DNA from: Desarmillaria ectypa
Taxonomy: Eukaryota; Basidiomycota; Agaricomycetes; Agaricales; Physalacriaceae
NCBI GenBank assembly: GCA_030407005.1
Contig: JAUDYN010000011.1
Coordinates: forward strand, 1,230,501 to 1,294,500
Reading direction: 5' to 3'
DNA length: 64,000 bases
Below are positions 1-15,361 of this stretch, one piece after another. The position numbers and the translations under genes were made by a program. The stretch's first letter is position 1, and every line of letters begins with the position of its first letter. The notes under the pieces are model-generated. The model was given only the letters and a program-made list of their open reading frames with translations, had not been told where the DNA came from and ran no database searches.

Positions 1-2112
1 ACCAGCTCAAAAGATAAGCCATACAATAAAAGCTCTAGATTAATGGTTCTGCGGCTAAGCAGTCTTAATTTACACCCTCTACTAGTCCAAATGGCTGAAC
101 GTCTAAGCAGAGTTCTTGAGGCCTCCGGGCTTGTACCTACACGAGAATGAGCACGAAGTTCGCATTCGGACACGATGATACGCACCATTGCCAAGTAACT
201 GCAACAAATGGCAAGGCAAAGCCGAAGGCAAGATATGAATAGAAACCAACAGCAAACGACTTTTTGTTGCGGTAGTTGAAAGGGAAGTGCTAACAAGACG
301 CGGCAATTAACAAGAGGAGAGGGCACTCTCAAGTAGAAACGTACATCCGTGTTAGGGTGCGGCTTCACGCTTGCTGGGACCCATATTGACCGGCTTTGAG
401 CGGGAGCGCGGAGAGAGCGGAGAGCGACGCGAGAGAGGGTGACAGACGACATACTTAAGCCGCAGAGTCTTAAAACGTTGCTGAGCCTTTTTTAATAGCG
501 TCCCCGCAAGCGTAGGGCACCTTTTAACTAGCTGCTCATAGCCTCAACCAGGGGGGTGGCCTGAGGCACAATGATGGCGGAGGCTCGAGAATGTCCTGGA
601 CGGTAGCCTGGAACTTGATTTCGCGGTCTAGTCTAGCAAAATATCAAAGAAATTTGTGGATTTCCTAGATCACGCGTAATTTTCCGCCTCGGGTGTGCTA
701 AAAATTCAACGTTCCAGTCAGAGATGACATTTCCGGGTACAACACGCAACTGGAGAGTGGGGAAACAATTGAAATGTTGATGGTGGCCGGAGCCCAGGCT
801 AGGTAAACAGGGGCGCTTGATTGGTTGTGACGTCTATGTCACAGCTACGTCACATTAGGCACATTCGGCAGCACGGCACGGCACGGCAACAAAATGTCAC
901 ACAGTGTGTGATAATTCCACCGTCATGGCAAAAGCAAAGGCAAAGTGCGTATTGCTTATTTCTTCTTCTTTATCTCGACCTCACGCGACACAATAGGTCG
1001 CTTGTTGTCCGTTTAATATCTACGGCGCAAACTGGATTCTTTTATACAACCAAGCGACTCCGCCAGGGTGCCTTACTGTCCGCGGTGAAGTATGATCCCA
1101 TGGGTACGTTGAATGATTGCTGTCCTTGCTTTTATTCACCTCTTCGGTAGTGAAGAGGAGGGTACTGTTTGTGGAAAGTAAAAAGAATAAAAAGTAGCGA
1201 TTTATCTGTGGGGATTGCATGTGAGTGGCACAGTCATTCGTGAATTCCCCCGGTTTGACGCGCATAAAGAGTAAACATACCAGGTGGCCCTGCACGCATC
1301 TATTAGAGAATCAAATCGTTGCGATTTGATACCGCCTTGCTGTGGTATCATACTCTTCCGAGAGCACAGCGGCCCGCATCACCATTTCCCCTCTGTACAA
1401 TAAATACGCGTTAATCGTGGAGAGGAATTCCGGACTTAAGAAATAGCATATATCTTCCCAATGGCGTTGGAATCTCAGGATCGTGAACCCGTGAAACTAC
1501 GGTCGGCTTCCGCAGGCTTGGGGCAATGTTCATTCAGAGAGCAGGCTCACGCAAGATTGCATGGCGATGAATACTTTGAGGTACGGCAAGTGAGCTCTGT
1601 GGAAGGAATTGGTCCTGAGGACGTGGAGTGGTGTGCTCAAGGATAACAACATGCCGCCAAATGACTGAGTAGAGATTTCCGGGGTTTTAGTGGGTATTTG
1701 AGGAAACGTCCACGTGGATGCCTACCATCGGATGAGCCGGCCCGAGTCCTACACTGGTTCAGGGACCGTGCTTAAACTGCATTTCCTCGGAGGTGGTTTT
1801 CCTTGGCGGGTGCGATTCCCGTACACTCAAGCCTTTCAGAAGGACTGACCTGTTCAGTTGCTATTGATTTTGTGCTCCACCAAAAAAAGAAAGAAAGAAA
1901 ACACCGTTTCCCTGAGTCTCATATGGGATGTGAGTAATTCTTATACTATGATCTTAAAAACGGGGCTCGGTCGGGTGTTCTTCGGGAATTTCAAGCCACT
2001 AAACACCTTGTCTACGTGCAGCCATCTACTATATATGTGGTAAATTTCCGAGAGCGTCAAGCAAACGGTACTTCATCCAAAGGAATCGCATCAACGAGGC
2101 GGCTAGCCTTTT
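1..2112. other. Left flank without a recognisable gene
   Basis: All open frames here are short (under about 110 codons), overlap each other and resemble no family I know. The segment ends where homology to the right arm of the large inverted repeat begins (2,113). A tRNA T-arm-like string near 1,810-1,835 lacks an acceptor partner and was rejected as a tRNA. Confidence 0.5.
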
Positions 2113-2491
2113 ACCTCAAGTCCACAGCGCCGGCTATTGATTGGATACCAGGTAACAGTGTTTCGATCTGGAAAGTATTCGGAGCGAAATTTTCGGGTCG
2201 CGTCTCGTTGGATCTGATCCCTGGGACTTTATTTTAGAGAGATGGGATCGCTATTCTGGCACGAATCTACCTATGTACGAAGACGTTATGCGGATCCTTG
2301 ATTTTTAACGATTCAACTTCCAGCAATATTAGCAGATTGACGTGTATCCATCAAAAAATCACTGACAGGCTGCGACGGTCAAGCATATCCATGCTATATC
2401 CGGGGCATTCCCGCATTTTTACAGATAGATAAGGACTTGCAAACGTCTTGGGCAGAACAGTATTCCCGGTCTTCGTTCTACTGAGCTCACC

Positions 2492-5253
<2,762 letters not shown>

Positions 5254-6018
5254 GCAGTAGAACTAACTTATAGGCTGTATTTATGCCGAAATCCAAACAT
5301 GTTAGAAAGCCTCAATTTATAAATGTCACGTGGAATTCCTTCATATAGATAGACATATGAAGACAGATTCAGAAGACGCAGAATCGCTATTCTAGAATTT
5401 GCTGCAAGCCAGATTCTAGAGATTTCAGTCTTAGTATGAAACCCCAGGATTGTGGAAGGAAGCGTCATCCAGATCCAAGCCACGGGCCTATTCGATGGAC
5501 GTAAACTTGAAGACAGTTTGCCACAGATATTTTCTCGCACCTCAATGTTTGATGTTGAAGAAGATCGTGAGATATACTACCCCTTACAATATAGACTCGA
5601 AACCATATTCGGTATCTCCCGTGTTTCTGCCGCGGTTTAGCTTTACCCGGCAGTAATTGATACCAGCATCCAGTGATAGTGCGCATGTTGGTTTCTCGAT
5701 CCAGCATGGTAGTTTGACTTACTCTAACATTTATTTTATGACGAAAATGGCATTAGGAAACATCGAGAGAAGGTAAAACAATGCGCTGTATCCTTTCTAT
5801 GATGCATCACGTCCCATTGTGTGCATCTCTGGGATGCAACCAACAGCTACGCTTAGGATACTTTGAACTTGTAAATCAGACTCCTTGCACGCTGATATGT
5901 AACCCGCAGACGACGATCGAAAAATTACTGACATCAATCGGCGACCCGTGTGGGAAAAATATACAGTTACATTTACACTGGCATACATTTACACTGACTA
6001 TTAGCCACAGTTTCGAGA
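5254..6018. other. Intergenic between GMC pseudogene and NIF3-like gene
   Basis: The two neighbouring genes converge here (plus-strand GMC, minus-strand NIF3-like), so this is shared 3' flank. Small overlapping open frames around 5,450-5,700 and 5,780-6,090 match nothing I recognise. The sequence repeats identically in the right arm. Confidence 0.5.
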
Positions 6019-6466
6019 TTAGAAATCCTCCATCCTATAAACATCATATGCAACTTGACCGTAAGGATGGACCTGTGAATGAGATTATTTAAGAAGTTAT
6101 TAACTCGTGGCCTCTATCACTAGCCTTCTTCAATTCCTGTATCACTTTACTGACTGTTTCCTTACTTCCGTCATTGACCACGATTTCGATTCTATCCTCT
6201 TCAACACGTTCCAGCTGTCCAACCGGGCCCAAACTCGGATTGGAATTGGGCGTCAGCCTAAACTGACCTGTTCTCACAAGATGTTCAGTGCAAAGTCATT
6301 TGAGAGGCGGAAGAGTTGATTGACCTGTGCCACGGATGATGAACGCGCACTGATCAAATACCCCGATGTTACCGAGTTCTCGTGGAAATTTCAGAAAGAG
6401 ATGTTGAAGAATGGCTTGTGTACGTGGCGAAGGGCCAAAAAAAATGAGTTTGAATTTGGCTGCCAT
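6019..6466 (-). CDS. Small NIF3-like protein
   Basis: Three exons on the minus strand (6,325-6,466; 6,125-6,267; 6,019-6,072) join to 339 nt, giving 112 residues plus stop in one frame. The protein starts MAAKFKLIFFGPSP and contains FDQCAFIIRGTGQF, a PNSNPSLGPVG segment, an LERVEEDRIEIVV strand and a final VHPYGQVAYDVYRMEDF. This is the compact domain found in NIF3/YbgI-type proteins and as short stand-alone fungal proteins. Its biochemical role is unclear. The second intron fits only with a GC donor (gctagt at 6,119-6,124), otherwise the HPYG-containing end falls out of frame. It diverges from the SET gene across a 311-bp spacer. Confidence 0.7.
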
Positions 6467-6777
6467 GATCGTTGCTGATAAGAAAGAGCTACACAGCCAC
6501 GGCCCGAAATACAACCTGAAGACGGGAATACGCAATCGCCGGCTTACTTCCTAACCGCTCTCGGTAAAATTGTTTTGAGTCGCATCACCATTGCTCCTCG
6601 TATTTCTCGAGCTTGTTGTCAACGAGACTGACTACGGAAAGCACCGATGACAGCGATGCTATTGAACTTTGAAATGAATTTCCGGTCATATACAGCGATC
6701 GAGTTGGGATCGGTGGCAGTGAAAAAGTTTGGTTGTCAGGATTTGGTCAAACACGGCTCAACGTAAACTACATCGAC
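6467..6777. promoter_or_regulatory. Divergent promoter region (NIF3-like / SET gene)
   Basis: 311 bp separates the ATG of the minus-strand NIF3-like gene (6,466) from the first supported ATG of the plus-strand methyltransferase (6,778). Both promoters must lie here unless the SET gene has an upstream non-coding exon. No clear TATA box was found. The region is duplicated without change at 27,109-27,419. Confidence 0.5.
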
Positions 6778-9700
6778 ATGCTTCCTGACGGACTCCCTCG
6801 ATGGACAACGAAGCCTGGTATTCCCTTCATCGTACTTGAAATACTGTTCTTATTTCATGCTCTAGAACCTTCGGATTCCGGCATCGAGTCTATTGATGAC
6901 AGATCTGTTGACGAATTGGCGGATGACAGGGACTCAATCGCACCCCAGAAACGCAAGGCGCCGCGACCGTCGATTGTTGGCAATGTGCAAAAACGGTCGA
7001 AGGTGGGGGAAAATTCAGGTGTGTCGTGATGTACTGTGCGTATATCGAGGGTCGAGGGTGCTCATCGTTGTAGGTTCAGCATCCTTAAGCGCGCCTACTT
7101 TTGCTTCAACACGGCCAAGACCAATCAGTACGCCTCGTTACATTGCGCAGGCAGCGTCTGATCTTGCCTTACTTCTTAGAGTCGTCTTCCAATACTTTCT
7201 CTGCTTCCCTGTTGCAGTCACCCCCACGCATAAACCACAGTACCAAGCCGGCACCGTCACGTAGGTATTTCCAGGCTGCGGTGCCCTTCTCTGTTAACGT
7301 TTATTGTAGGCTCAAGCGCATTTTCAAATGACATTGCAGCCCGAAACAAACCCTTCAGCGACACCCGAAACGCAAGTGCAGGACCATCGAAGGCACCTTA
7401 TGCTACCTCTCGGCCTATTGCGAGTTCAAGCACCAAGGTGCGATTCCGGCATCGACCCATTCAGGTGGCGCGTAAATCGACTGGAGGTGCAGGGCGTTCA
7501 ATGGCAAAGACGCGACCCGTCAAGCGTACTCGTGAAGAGAGGGAGCGGCAGAGTATGGTGTCATCCTCTTCCTCCTTATCCTCTTCCTCTTCACTTCCGG
7601 CGCCTGGATCTTTATACTTTACCCAGAAGGCAAAGCAGCCGCCGCCAGGTCAGCTCTATGTCCCCTCAACGTTATGATTAACTCACAGTCCTACAGCTGA
7701 AGCGGAAATCATCAATATTTCTGACGACGACGAACCAGTTACCAAGCCGAAACCCGCACTGAAGTCAGAGGTCAAAGCCAGGAGGGCGTCACCTGCGAAT
7801 TCCATCGTCGAAATTTCAAGTGACTCAGACCAAGATCGACGGCGGCGGCGCCCAAAGTTCCAACCAAAGCCCAAAGATCGACAAAAGCCCCCAGTTGAAA
7901 TCATTGATGTTGACGCATTGGACGACGTTGAAACGAATCCACCCCTTCCCCCGCATACAGACGAATCGGACGAAAACTCCAATCGGGGTGGTATCCCTGA
8001 TGATCCGATCATTCTGGATGAGCCCCTGTTCCTGGATGATCCCGACGAGCCTTTATTCGACGGGCCTCCGATCCCTGAGCCTTCGTCGAGCCGGCCGGCC
8101 GTATCTCAAGACATTGGAAACAAGGATGATGAGATGGGCCCGCAAGCAAATTCAAGTGCGAATCCAATATGGGAGCAACTGGATCCCGTACACGAAGCCT
8201 CTGGTACTTCGTCGGAGTTGAAGCTAATGGCCTCTGCTCCCTCAGTCGCTGCGTCACGACTCCCACGGCTCCCTAAGAAAGCCCGGCCTAGCCATCAATC
8301 TACTGCCCTTCCACAAATCCCCCGTGCACAGACTCCAGAGAGAAGCATTCCCATTGCTGTGAAAGGATCTCCTACCACACCCAGGCTTCCGAGGAAACAT
8401 GTAAGGTTTTTGTCTATCATCCGTATTATTCAGGCACTGATTAACCTTGAAGCATCCGCGTACACCTGATCAAACTGCTCCTCCTCTCTCAGTCAAAGCG
8501 TCACCGAACTCCCTTCGCAAGAATGTATGCATTTTTTTTCTCCATAATAGTTTAAGTGCTTGACACATTCCTAAAGTCACAGCTGCTCTTTGAGGATCAT
8601 TCTAATTCTAGGGTAGTAGGAAGCAGTGATGACGACCCCCAATGCGTACGTCTCTTTCAACCGCCTCAAATACATGTCCTTATTCATGTTGCTTAGTCTC
8701 CCGTCCTATCTTCGCCAAACAAAGGAATGCAGTCCTTAGCCGATGCAATTGTCCAAGCTCATGCCAATAACAATGTACGATCACCTCCCAAGCCGATACC
8801 TTTGCCTCGCAAGACAAAGAGCATAGCTAGCAAGGCTCGTGCTGCTGACCAACCGTCAGCCAGAGCAGAAGGTGGAAGACTCATAAATGCCTTAAAATTG
8901 TTGCAGGAACAATCTGGCCCTCGTAAGTGTATCGTTGTCTAATCTTGGTGTCCAGAATAATGAACTTGCACATCAGAAAATTGTTCTCCACCCAAGTCCC
9001 CCATACAAATCGTTGGTGAGATGGTTGATTCCCAGCCTTCTGCGTCTACGTCTAAGGATAGTCAGCCTGAAGCTTCGACATCCTCGGCTTGTGTGGAGAA
9101 TGCTATAGAAGTAGACAGTTCTTTGGATGATGCCACGCAGTCTATGCTTGAGTCCGACACACAAGATCTATCCCAGTTGACTCTCGCAACTCCGGAGCCT
9201 GAACAGGCTTTGGAATACGTCGATTTTCCTGACCCGGTCGGTGATTTTCACAAATCGGAATACAGATAGCTTATTGTGTCGTTTTTTTAGATGCCAGATG
9301 ATGAGCTTGAGCAACAGCCGCCGAAATCAACTGACGCGATGGATGTTGACGTCAATTCAGAGGTATGCTACTTCTCTTGGTTTTTTTTTTACCACGCTGA
9401 TTGGATTGGATTAGCATGATGCTGATGTACCAATGGTCGAGGCTTCTATCGAAGTACGTATTATCGATTTCACAGTTTCCAGTTCTGACGCCCTTGATAA
9501 CAATGATAAGAGCATTGACGTGGGTGCACAACTCTTTCCAGAGTCTGTGGTAGAAGATTTTCTTCCGGGATCTTCTCGCTCTTCCTTGCGTCGTTCGTCA
9601 CAGAGAACTTCTCCACAAAATTCTGTGGCGTCTTCCGAAAGTTCGTCTGTTGGACGATTCGATTCTCCTCATCCCAGTAATACACCTGAGGAACAGAGCA

Positions 9701-11159
9701 GACATTTATTCCTTGGTGGACTCAGGGTATGCAACTGGGAAGACGTGCGGGAGGAAATGCGCGCAGATCCTGTGTATCATTTAGCTGATAACCTTCCACA
9801 TGCGCTGCAAGATCACATCAACGCGATGCCTCTATATACAAGGATGCAGCCTCCAATGCGGCTTGTTTTTGAATCCATGATTCGCGAAAACACAGCAGAT
9901 GACGAACCCTTTGCGCCCCCCATCGTGATCGAAAACCTCGTAGACGACCAGCCTACACCGGACTGGGAGTTCCACTATACGAATAAGATGTGGCACGGGA
10001 AGGGTGTGCCGCCGCCAGACATGAAGGGACTCGAGTGCTGTGATTGTATTGGGTCTTGTGCGAAGAACAAGTACTGCGAGTGCAGGAAGCGTCAGTTGAG
10101 ACATGCCGATGACAGTGGCTTGAAAGACTGGATATATGATCCTCAGGGACGGGTACGCAACGAGTGTCTTGTGGACAGAGTGCCGATCTTCGAATGCAAC
10201 GACTTGTGCCGTTGCGAAGATGACTGCCGAAACCGAGTGAGTAGATTGTTTTTTTTTTTTTGCAACCTTTGAAGCGGACCGCCGACCATGAACAGGTTGT
10301 CCAGAATGGAAGGAAAATTCCGGTCAAGATTGCGAAGACTGAGAACAAGGGCTGGGGTATGTGACCTTGGTCGTTTGACATGCGATGCTGAGCGTGTATT
10401 CTAGGTGTCTTCTACTCTGGTACTAAACGAATACCCAGAGGGACATTCGTGGGTATCTATGCGGGTGAAATCTTGACAGAGGAAGAGGCTGAAATGCGCG
10501 GAATGTGCGCCAAGCCCTTCCTTTCATACTGCATGGGCTAGACTGACATCCGTCTGTCAGGACGTATGATAAATGGGGGAAAACGTATCTATTTGACTTG
10601 GACTTTGGTCATCTTAACGACATCAATGAAGCCCACAAGTACTCAGTGGATGCATATCACGCTGGCAATGCAAGTCGCAGTCTTTTTACATCATATCTAT
10701 TCCCTGAAATAATTCTTTGCACACAGTTTACGCGGTATTTGGTACGTCATGTCCCTTGTATCTTACTTGTGCCTTGCAGACTTACCGGAGACACCCCAGA
10801 ACCATTCCTGCAGCCCCAACTGTAAGTTGGCAGCATGTTATATCAATGAAGCCAATTTACACAAGCCGCTGCTGGCTATATTCACGTGTGAGGACGTCTC
10901 GGCGGGGGAGGAGCTTACGTTCTCGTATTCCGGGCCGGTCAATGATGTTAGTGAGCATTGCAAATTTCTGATTCAGGTGTACTCAATGTGGTATAGGAAA
11001 CTGTTGCCGAAACAGCGAAGAAGGTGAAAGAAGGCAAGGTTTCTGATGTTCATACTGCTTGCCATTGTGGAGCAGCTCTTTGCAATGGTATTTGCTTCAC
11101 TTTTACTGTTGTCAGATTCCCTAACACTTAAACTATCTTCAGGATGGCTATTTGCTTAA
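6778..11159 (+). CDS. SUV39/Clr4-like histone H3K9 methyltransferase (complete copy)
   Basis: A many-exon gene. The N-terminal half is disordered, Ser/Pro/Asp-rich and basic in patches, with no visible chromodomain. From about 10,030 comes a cysteine-rich pre-SET domain (CCDCIGSC, KYCECRKRQ, IFECNDLCRCEDDC). The SET domain follows: NKGWGVFYSG, GIYAGEILTEEEAE, YLFDLDFG, then FTRYL, NHSCSPN, and ELTFSYSGP. A post-SET CHCGAALCNGWLF ends at TAA 11,157-11,159. All catalytic motifs are present, so this copy should be active in trimethylating H3K9 in heterochromatin. The intron at 10,670-10,726 starts with GC (gcaagt), and the next exon is only 15 nt (10,727-10,741, FTRYL). The left arm of the inverted repeat stops at 10,644, so the last ~515 bp are unique to this copy. 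The start codon is the least certain part. Confidence 0.85.
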
Positions 11160-12509
11160 TTTATCAGGGGCAAAACGTCTTTGGAATGTGCGTCTGTTGT
11201 AGAACAAGGCTATCAGAGAGAATTGGATCTTTAAAGTAGTCCGCGCGGTGGTATCCTGCAATATAAGAGCTGAGTTGTAATAAAGATTTTCGCTCCCACT
11301 TGTGTACCTTACATAGATGTTAAGCCTCGACGTCCGACCCTTCGAACATCGAGGGAGTGGGATACACACAATATAGAACAGGATTAGGATGATGAACACG
11401 TTACGATGCCAACTGCTTGCTGGAAAGTTCCAGAATAGCTCGTGTCGGGGGTAGGTAGGTGTAGCATTGATGCTAATGCTGATGAGTTGCAGAGCACCGG
11501 CGAAGTAGCCCCATGTTCCCTCTATCTCCTGGGCACTTGTTGTCGCTACCAATTTATGCTATGGGGACTGGGTAACCTTAAGAAACATACAGACTCACTG
11601 GAATGTTTCTAACGACTCCCCACAACTTTGTTCAAGCCCTTAGCCCTTCACACAACCCCAGTTCCCAGCATCACTCATCATGATTAAGGTGGTCGATGGT
11701 ATCCACCTATGAGCTAGACGCGAACTGTCTGTTGACAGCTCTGTCATTAATGTAGTCTTCCGACCTCTGACTGCTTGTATAAAGAGGGGCGCCTGTTCTG
11801 CCTAGGCATGATCTATCGACGACCAAAGATGTTCTTTTCCACTCGCGACACCGTTAGTATCCCACCTTGTTATTTTCCATTGAAATATACTCCTAGTATT
11901 GTTCCTTCATTTTATGTGCCACTATCTCTAGCTAATATCTGCTCCGAAGTTTCTGCCTTGGTCCTGATCTTATGGGACTACTTGATAACGGCTGACGAAG
12001 AGGCCTCGCCAATATGGACCCCCCCGAAGCTTGGATACAAGAATTGATTCAATGCATATACACGGTGGTCTTCTCCCTTGAGGACCACCGCGCCAAAGAT
12101 GTGATCCAAGTAGATTTGTGCATAGGAGGCTCACTTGAATGAGTACGATGTTTAGGTCACGTTGTGCCAGGCGAGAAGCTGACACAATTGGTCGATACCT
12201 ATTATTACAGCAGATGGATACAACACATAGAGGTCACTTTAAAATATAGATCAGTGACACGTGGACTCAAATTTCAACCAACTGACCTCGAAAAACTTTG
12301 CTATGAGTTTGCCGCCGAAAAACGAGAAGCATGCATAAAAATGCACTTATGAAACTGGGTCCGCAGAACGTCGTTAACGAGCAAGTCCTGAGTCTTATTC
12401 CTTATGCAGATCTTGAAGATCAAGTCTAGAGAAACGGATTATGATTGGGACGAGAATCCGTACGTACGTTATCCCAGCGGAAACGTCAGATGGTCAGCGC
12501 AATGAAAAG
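11160..12509. other. Intergenic, no supported gene
   Basis: One minus-strand open frame of 134 codons (11,148-11,552) with a hydrophobic stretch overlaps the SET gene end and matches no family I know. A short plus-strand frame at 12,164-12,352 is also unassigned. A perfect hairpin-forming pair (GGTGGTC...GACCACC) sits near 12,063-12,087. Confidence 0.4.
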
Positions 12510-12716
12510 TGTTGGGATTTGCAACTTCAAGCATGTGCCAGAAGATTCCCGAACCTTCGGTACCATCAATTTAGCACGATACTAGGATATAATTAGGTAT
12601 TTTAGTAGAACATTCTAGATACATTCTGTAGTATTTAAGGAGCTCGTCTTGAGCTCTAGTAGCTAACAATTTAGTATTCTCTACTCAGCAAGCCTCCCAC
12701 TGCATTAGTTACAACA
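12510..12716 (+). mobile_element. Solo LTR, copia-like, 207 bp
   Basis: It begins TGTTGGGATTTG and ends GTTACAACA, and is bounded by the perfect 5-bp target duplication AAAAG (12,505-12,509 and 12,717-12,721). It contains a TATA-like GTATTTAAGG followed by a short hairpin (GAGCTC...GAGCTC). There is no internal element sequence on either side, so it is a recombination remnant. Length and layout match the LTR at 31,788-31,994, and the first 12 bases match the 246-248 bp LTR family. Confidence 0.85.
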
Positions 12717-12721
12717 AAAAG

Positions 12722-15094
12722 TATTACTGCAGTACAATATTTTTCTAAGAGAGAAGACTCGCATTCAGCATATGTACATGGTTTTACAAGATATCATTAT
12801 ATCTTGGCGATATTGAAGCGAAAGATACAATCTACATAGGTCTTCGGAGTCCCGGCGTGCGGTCGGAGTCTAAAAACTACGCGCCGCCGAGCGATTCCCG
12901 TGGCCCCGCTTCAGCTCGCACATGGCCGTGCATGATCAACGTATGAGTCTGTCACTCAACCCGCTGCCGAGCCCATCGAGTGTATCCTTTTGGAATTTTG
13001 GCACTCTGAGTATCCTCCAGATGACCGGATTGCCTTCATGAGGGCTTGCCCCCTTTTCAACAGCGAAAAATGACTTTGCAACGGTATTATTTCTCGAGAC
13101 ATTTATGTCCCAACCGTTGCACATCTACTCCACCTCAGCTCTATCATCGATCTCGATAATTCTGCAATTTACCCTCCCACTCTCCCCGATTCTACACGCA
13201 CCATAACTTGTCATGTTGACCTCATTAAATCTACAAAAGTCTGAAGATGTCGCCATATTCAGTGTTCTGCAGCCTGCCCAATTACATCGGTCTTCGCAGG
13301 TGCTTTCCCAACATCGAGCGAATCAATCACGAAATCAAGTTTCGCGTCGGATGACATCGACGCCTTTTTTATCGTCAAGAGCTTTTCCGAACTCAAGTTT
13401 CTACAGCCCCCGAGGTAAAAACACAACTATGTGTACTACCTGTCGACTGAAGCATCGTCATCGATGATCCACCAGATGACGAAGTAGATCTCATCGTTCT
13501 CCGATAAAAGGGCTGACTGCGGTACGATGAAGGTTATCAACACACAACTCAGTGATTGCGGTTTGAAGGGATAAGGTAAACCTCGATTCGACAGCTTCGC
13601 TTTTACATAGTATTTCCGAGTAACAATAGATATATATGTGAAGTTTTGAATAAATTCTGACCAATACAGATCTATGCTTCTTGTGTTACTGAACACAATC
13701 CGACTTATCTGACAGGACTGTCTGGCTGCAGGTTTACTGCTTTTGTACTACAACTGATTCTTAACTGGTACTGTCTGTCTGAGTCCGGGTCTGAATGCTT
13801 GCTTAACTTGTTCTTGCACACTTAAAGTAGCAAGGTCACTCAAATTCTATTCTGGTGAGTCCAGGACTCAAATCTTTAGCCTATAAACCCGTACTATTCG
13901 CTGGGTAGCGTTCCGGGGGCTAGCAACCTGGCACCCCACTCGATACATACATGTTTTATATAGTATTCTACTCTATCTCTATTTGATTTACAAGGAGCGA
14001 TACTAGCTAATATAATTCACACTCCCTGGCAGATACTACTTCATTCCTGGACAGACACGACATCATAAATACACTCCCGGGTGCTACGATCACCCGGAAA
14101 CAATGACAACGTACCCGTCAACTTGCTAGGTTATCAGGCTTAGTCATTTTGCTAGAGGATACTGCCTGGTACCCTAAATGTCACTTTCTGCTTACTCCTG
14201 GTGGAGCGACACCACTACTTTATAGTGTAATGTTTTCTCGGAATAGTTGAGCTCATACAACATGATCGCTCGAACCTATTCTTAGAATCAGCCCGATCCG
14301 GTTAGCTAATCGTAACCATATAGCCAGGACCTTCGGCTTTATGGTTTATTTCCTCAATCTTACACGGAATACCTAGTTGGTTACTGAGCACGTTCGTTAC
14401 TTCGTCTCTTACGTTGCTCTTACTTCTTGGTTATTATGTCCAGGTGTGACTACGGTACCATTATACATATGTTGTAAATAGCGAAGATAGATTTATAGGA
14501 GAGTGTATACGCCTGTACAGATAACCGGCGCATCACCGAGGATCATGCATCCCCATTCTTGCAGAGATTATTTTTGACATGGTCCAATGTGGCCAAGACT
14601 TTGAGAGGATATGAGCTGAAGCATCAACCTACTCTGCGGTAGACGGTTCGACATATCATGGGGACGCATGCCATTTTCATAATCAAATTTTAATCAAAGA
14701 AAAAAAATGTGACTTACGGAAGATCAAATTTCGCTTCAAGAAGGCCATTCGAGGACCTTGTAGTGAGATACCTTTTTTTTATTACTTTCTGCTGCTTTAA
14801 TGACGGTTACCAATTCAAGTTTTAATTTTTTAATTTTTAATTTCGAATTTTGCGGACTTGTATTTAATATTTAACATAGGTGAAGCGATTGAAAGTCGAG
14901 TTGGCATGATGTTCTGATACAAGAAAAGCCGAAGCCGAAGATTTATCTACTACAGCTGACTCTTTTATAGCCCATATCTCTCCGTCGACGCTCGGAGCTA
15001 TGGGTTATTACAGAGTATGGACTTCTAGAGAGGTCATTATAGTGCTTATATAATCAATTACACGTATTTAAAGAGTTGTAAATGAAGTATCTAA
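12722..15094. other. Gene-poor spacer
   Basis: There is no convincing gene. Short frames at 12,936-13,124 (minus), 13,213-13,467 (plus) and 13,436-13,696 (minus) have no recognisable domain. The stretch 13,750-14,560 has an LTR-like texture, but I found no matched ends or target duplication. The repeated motif GCTATGGGTNATNACAGAGT occurs at 14,997-15,016 and again in direct orientation at 15,590-15,609. Confidence 0.4.
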
Positions 15095-15361
15095 CTACTT
15101 CCGACGGAAAAAATAGGTGATTTCTATGTTCCGCATTTCCTGCACACCTTCAAGTCGAGTTTGCCTCCCAAATGAAGCAAGAACTGTCTCCATTTGCCAT
15201 GCAAATGAACTATCCATCTCTGCAATGTACTTCTGAACAGTCATCACAGCTTGAAGAGTCTCCTTGCGCGTAGGACGCATCTCCACTGGTCCCGAATCTG
15301 ATCTGTCATCATCGCAACCTTCTAACCTTGTGCTGCTGCTGCACTCAAGACAGCGCCGCAT
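15095..15361 (-). pseudogene. C-terminal tail of a pogo/Tigger-like transposase
   Basis: This 88-codon frame ends in a TYFFRRK-like tail preceded by a QTRLEGVQEM segment and an ETLQAVMTVQKYIAEMD helix. That order resembles the C-terminus of fungal CENP-B/pogo-type DDE transposases as I remember them. The HTH and DDE parts are not present upstream, so it is a fragment. The identification is from recall of family texture, not a search. Confidence 0.45.

Noticed and set aside
1805..1840. Possible tRNA gene (GGGTGCGATTCCC resembles a T-arm/B-box)
   Set aside because: No 5' acceptor partner, D-arm or anticodon arm could be paired within 100 bp; one T-loop consensus base is also wrong.
11148..11552. 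Minus-strand 134-codon frame with a hydrophobic stretch
   Set aside because: It overlaps the end of the SET gene, has no family resemblance and no supporting duplicate, so I could not call it a gene.
13750..14560. Additional solo LTR
   Set aside because: The texture is suggestive, but no TG...CA ends with matching flanking duplication were found.
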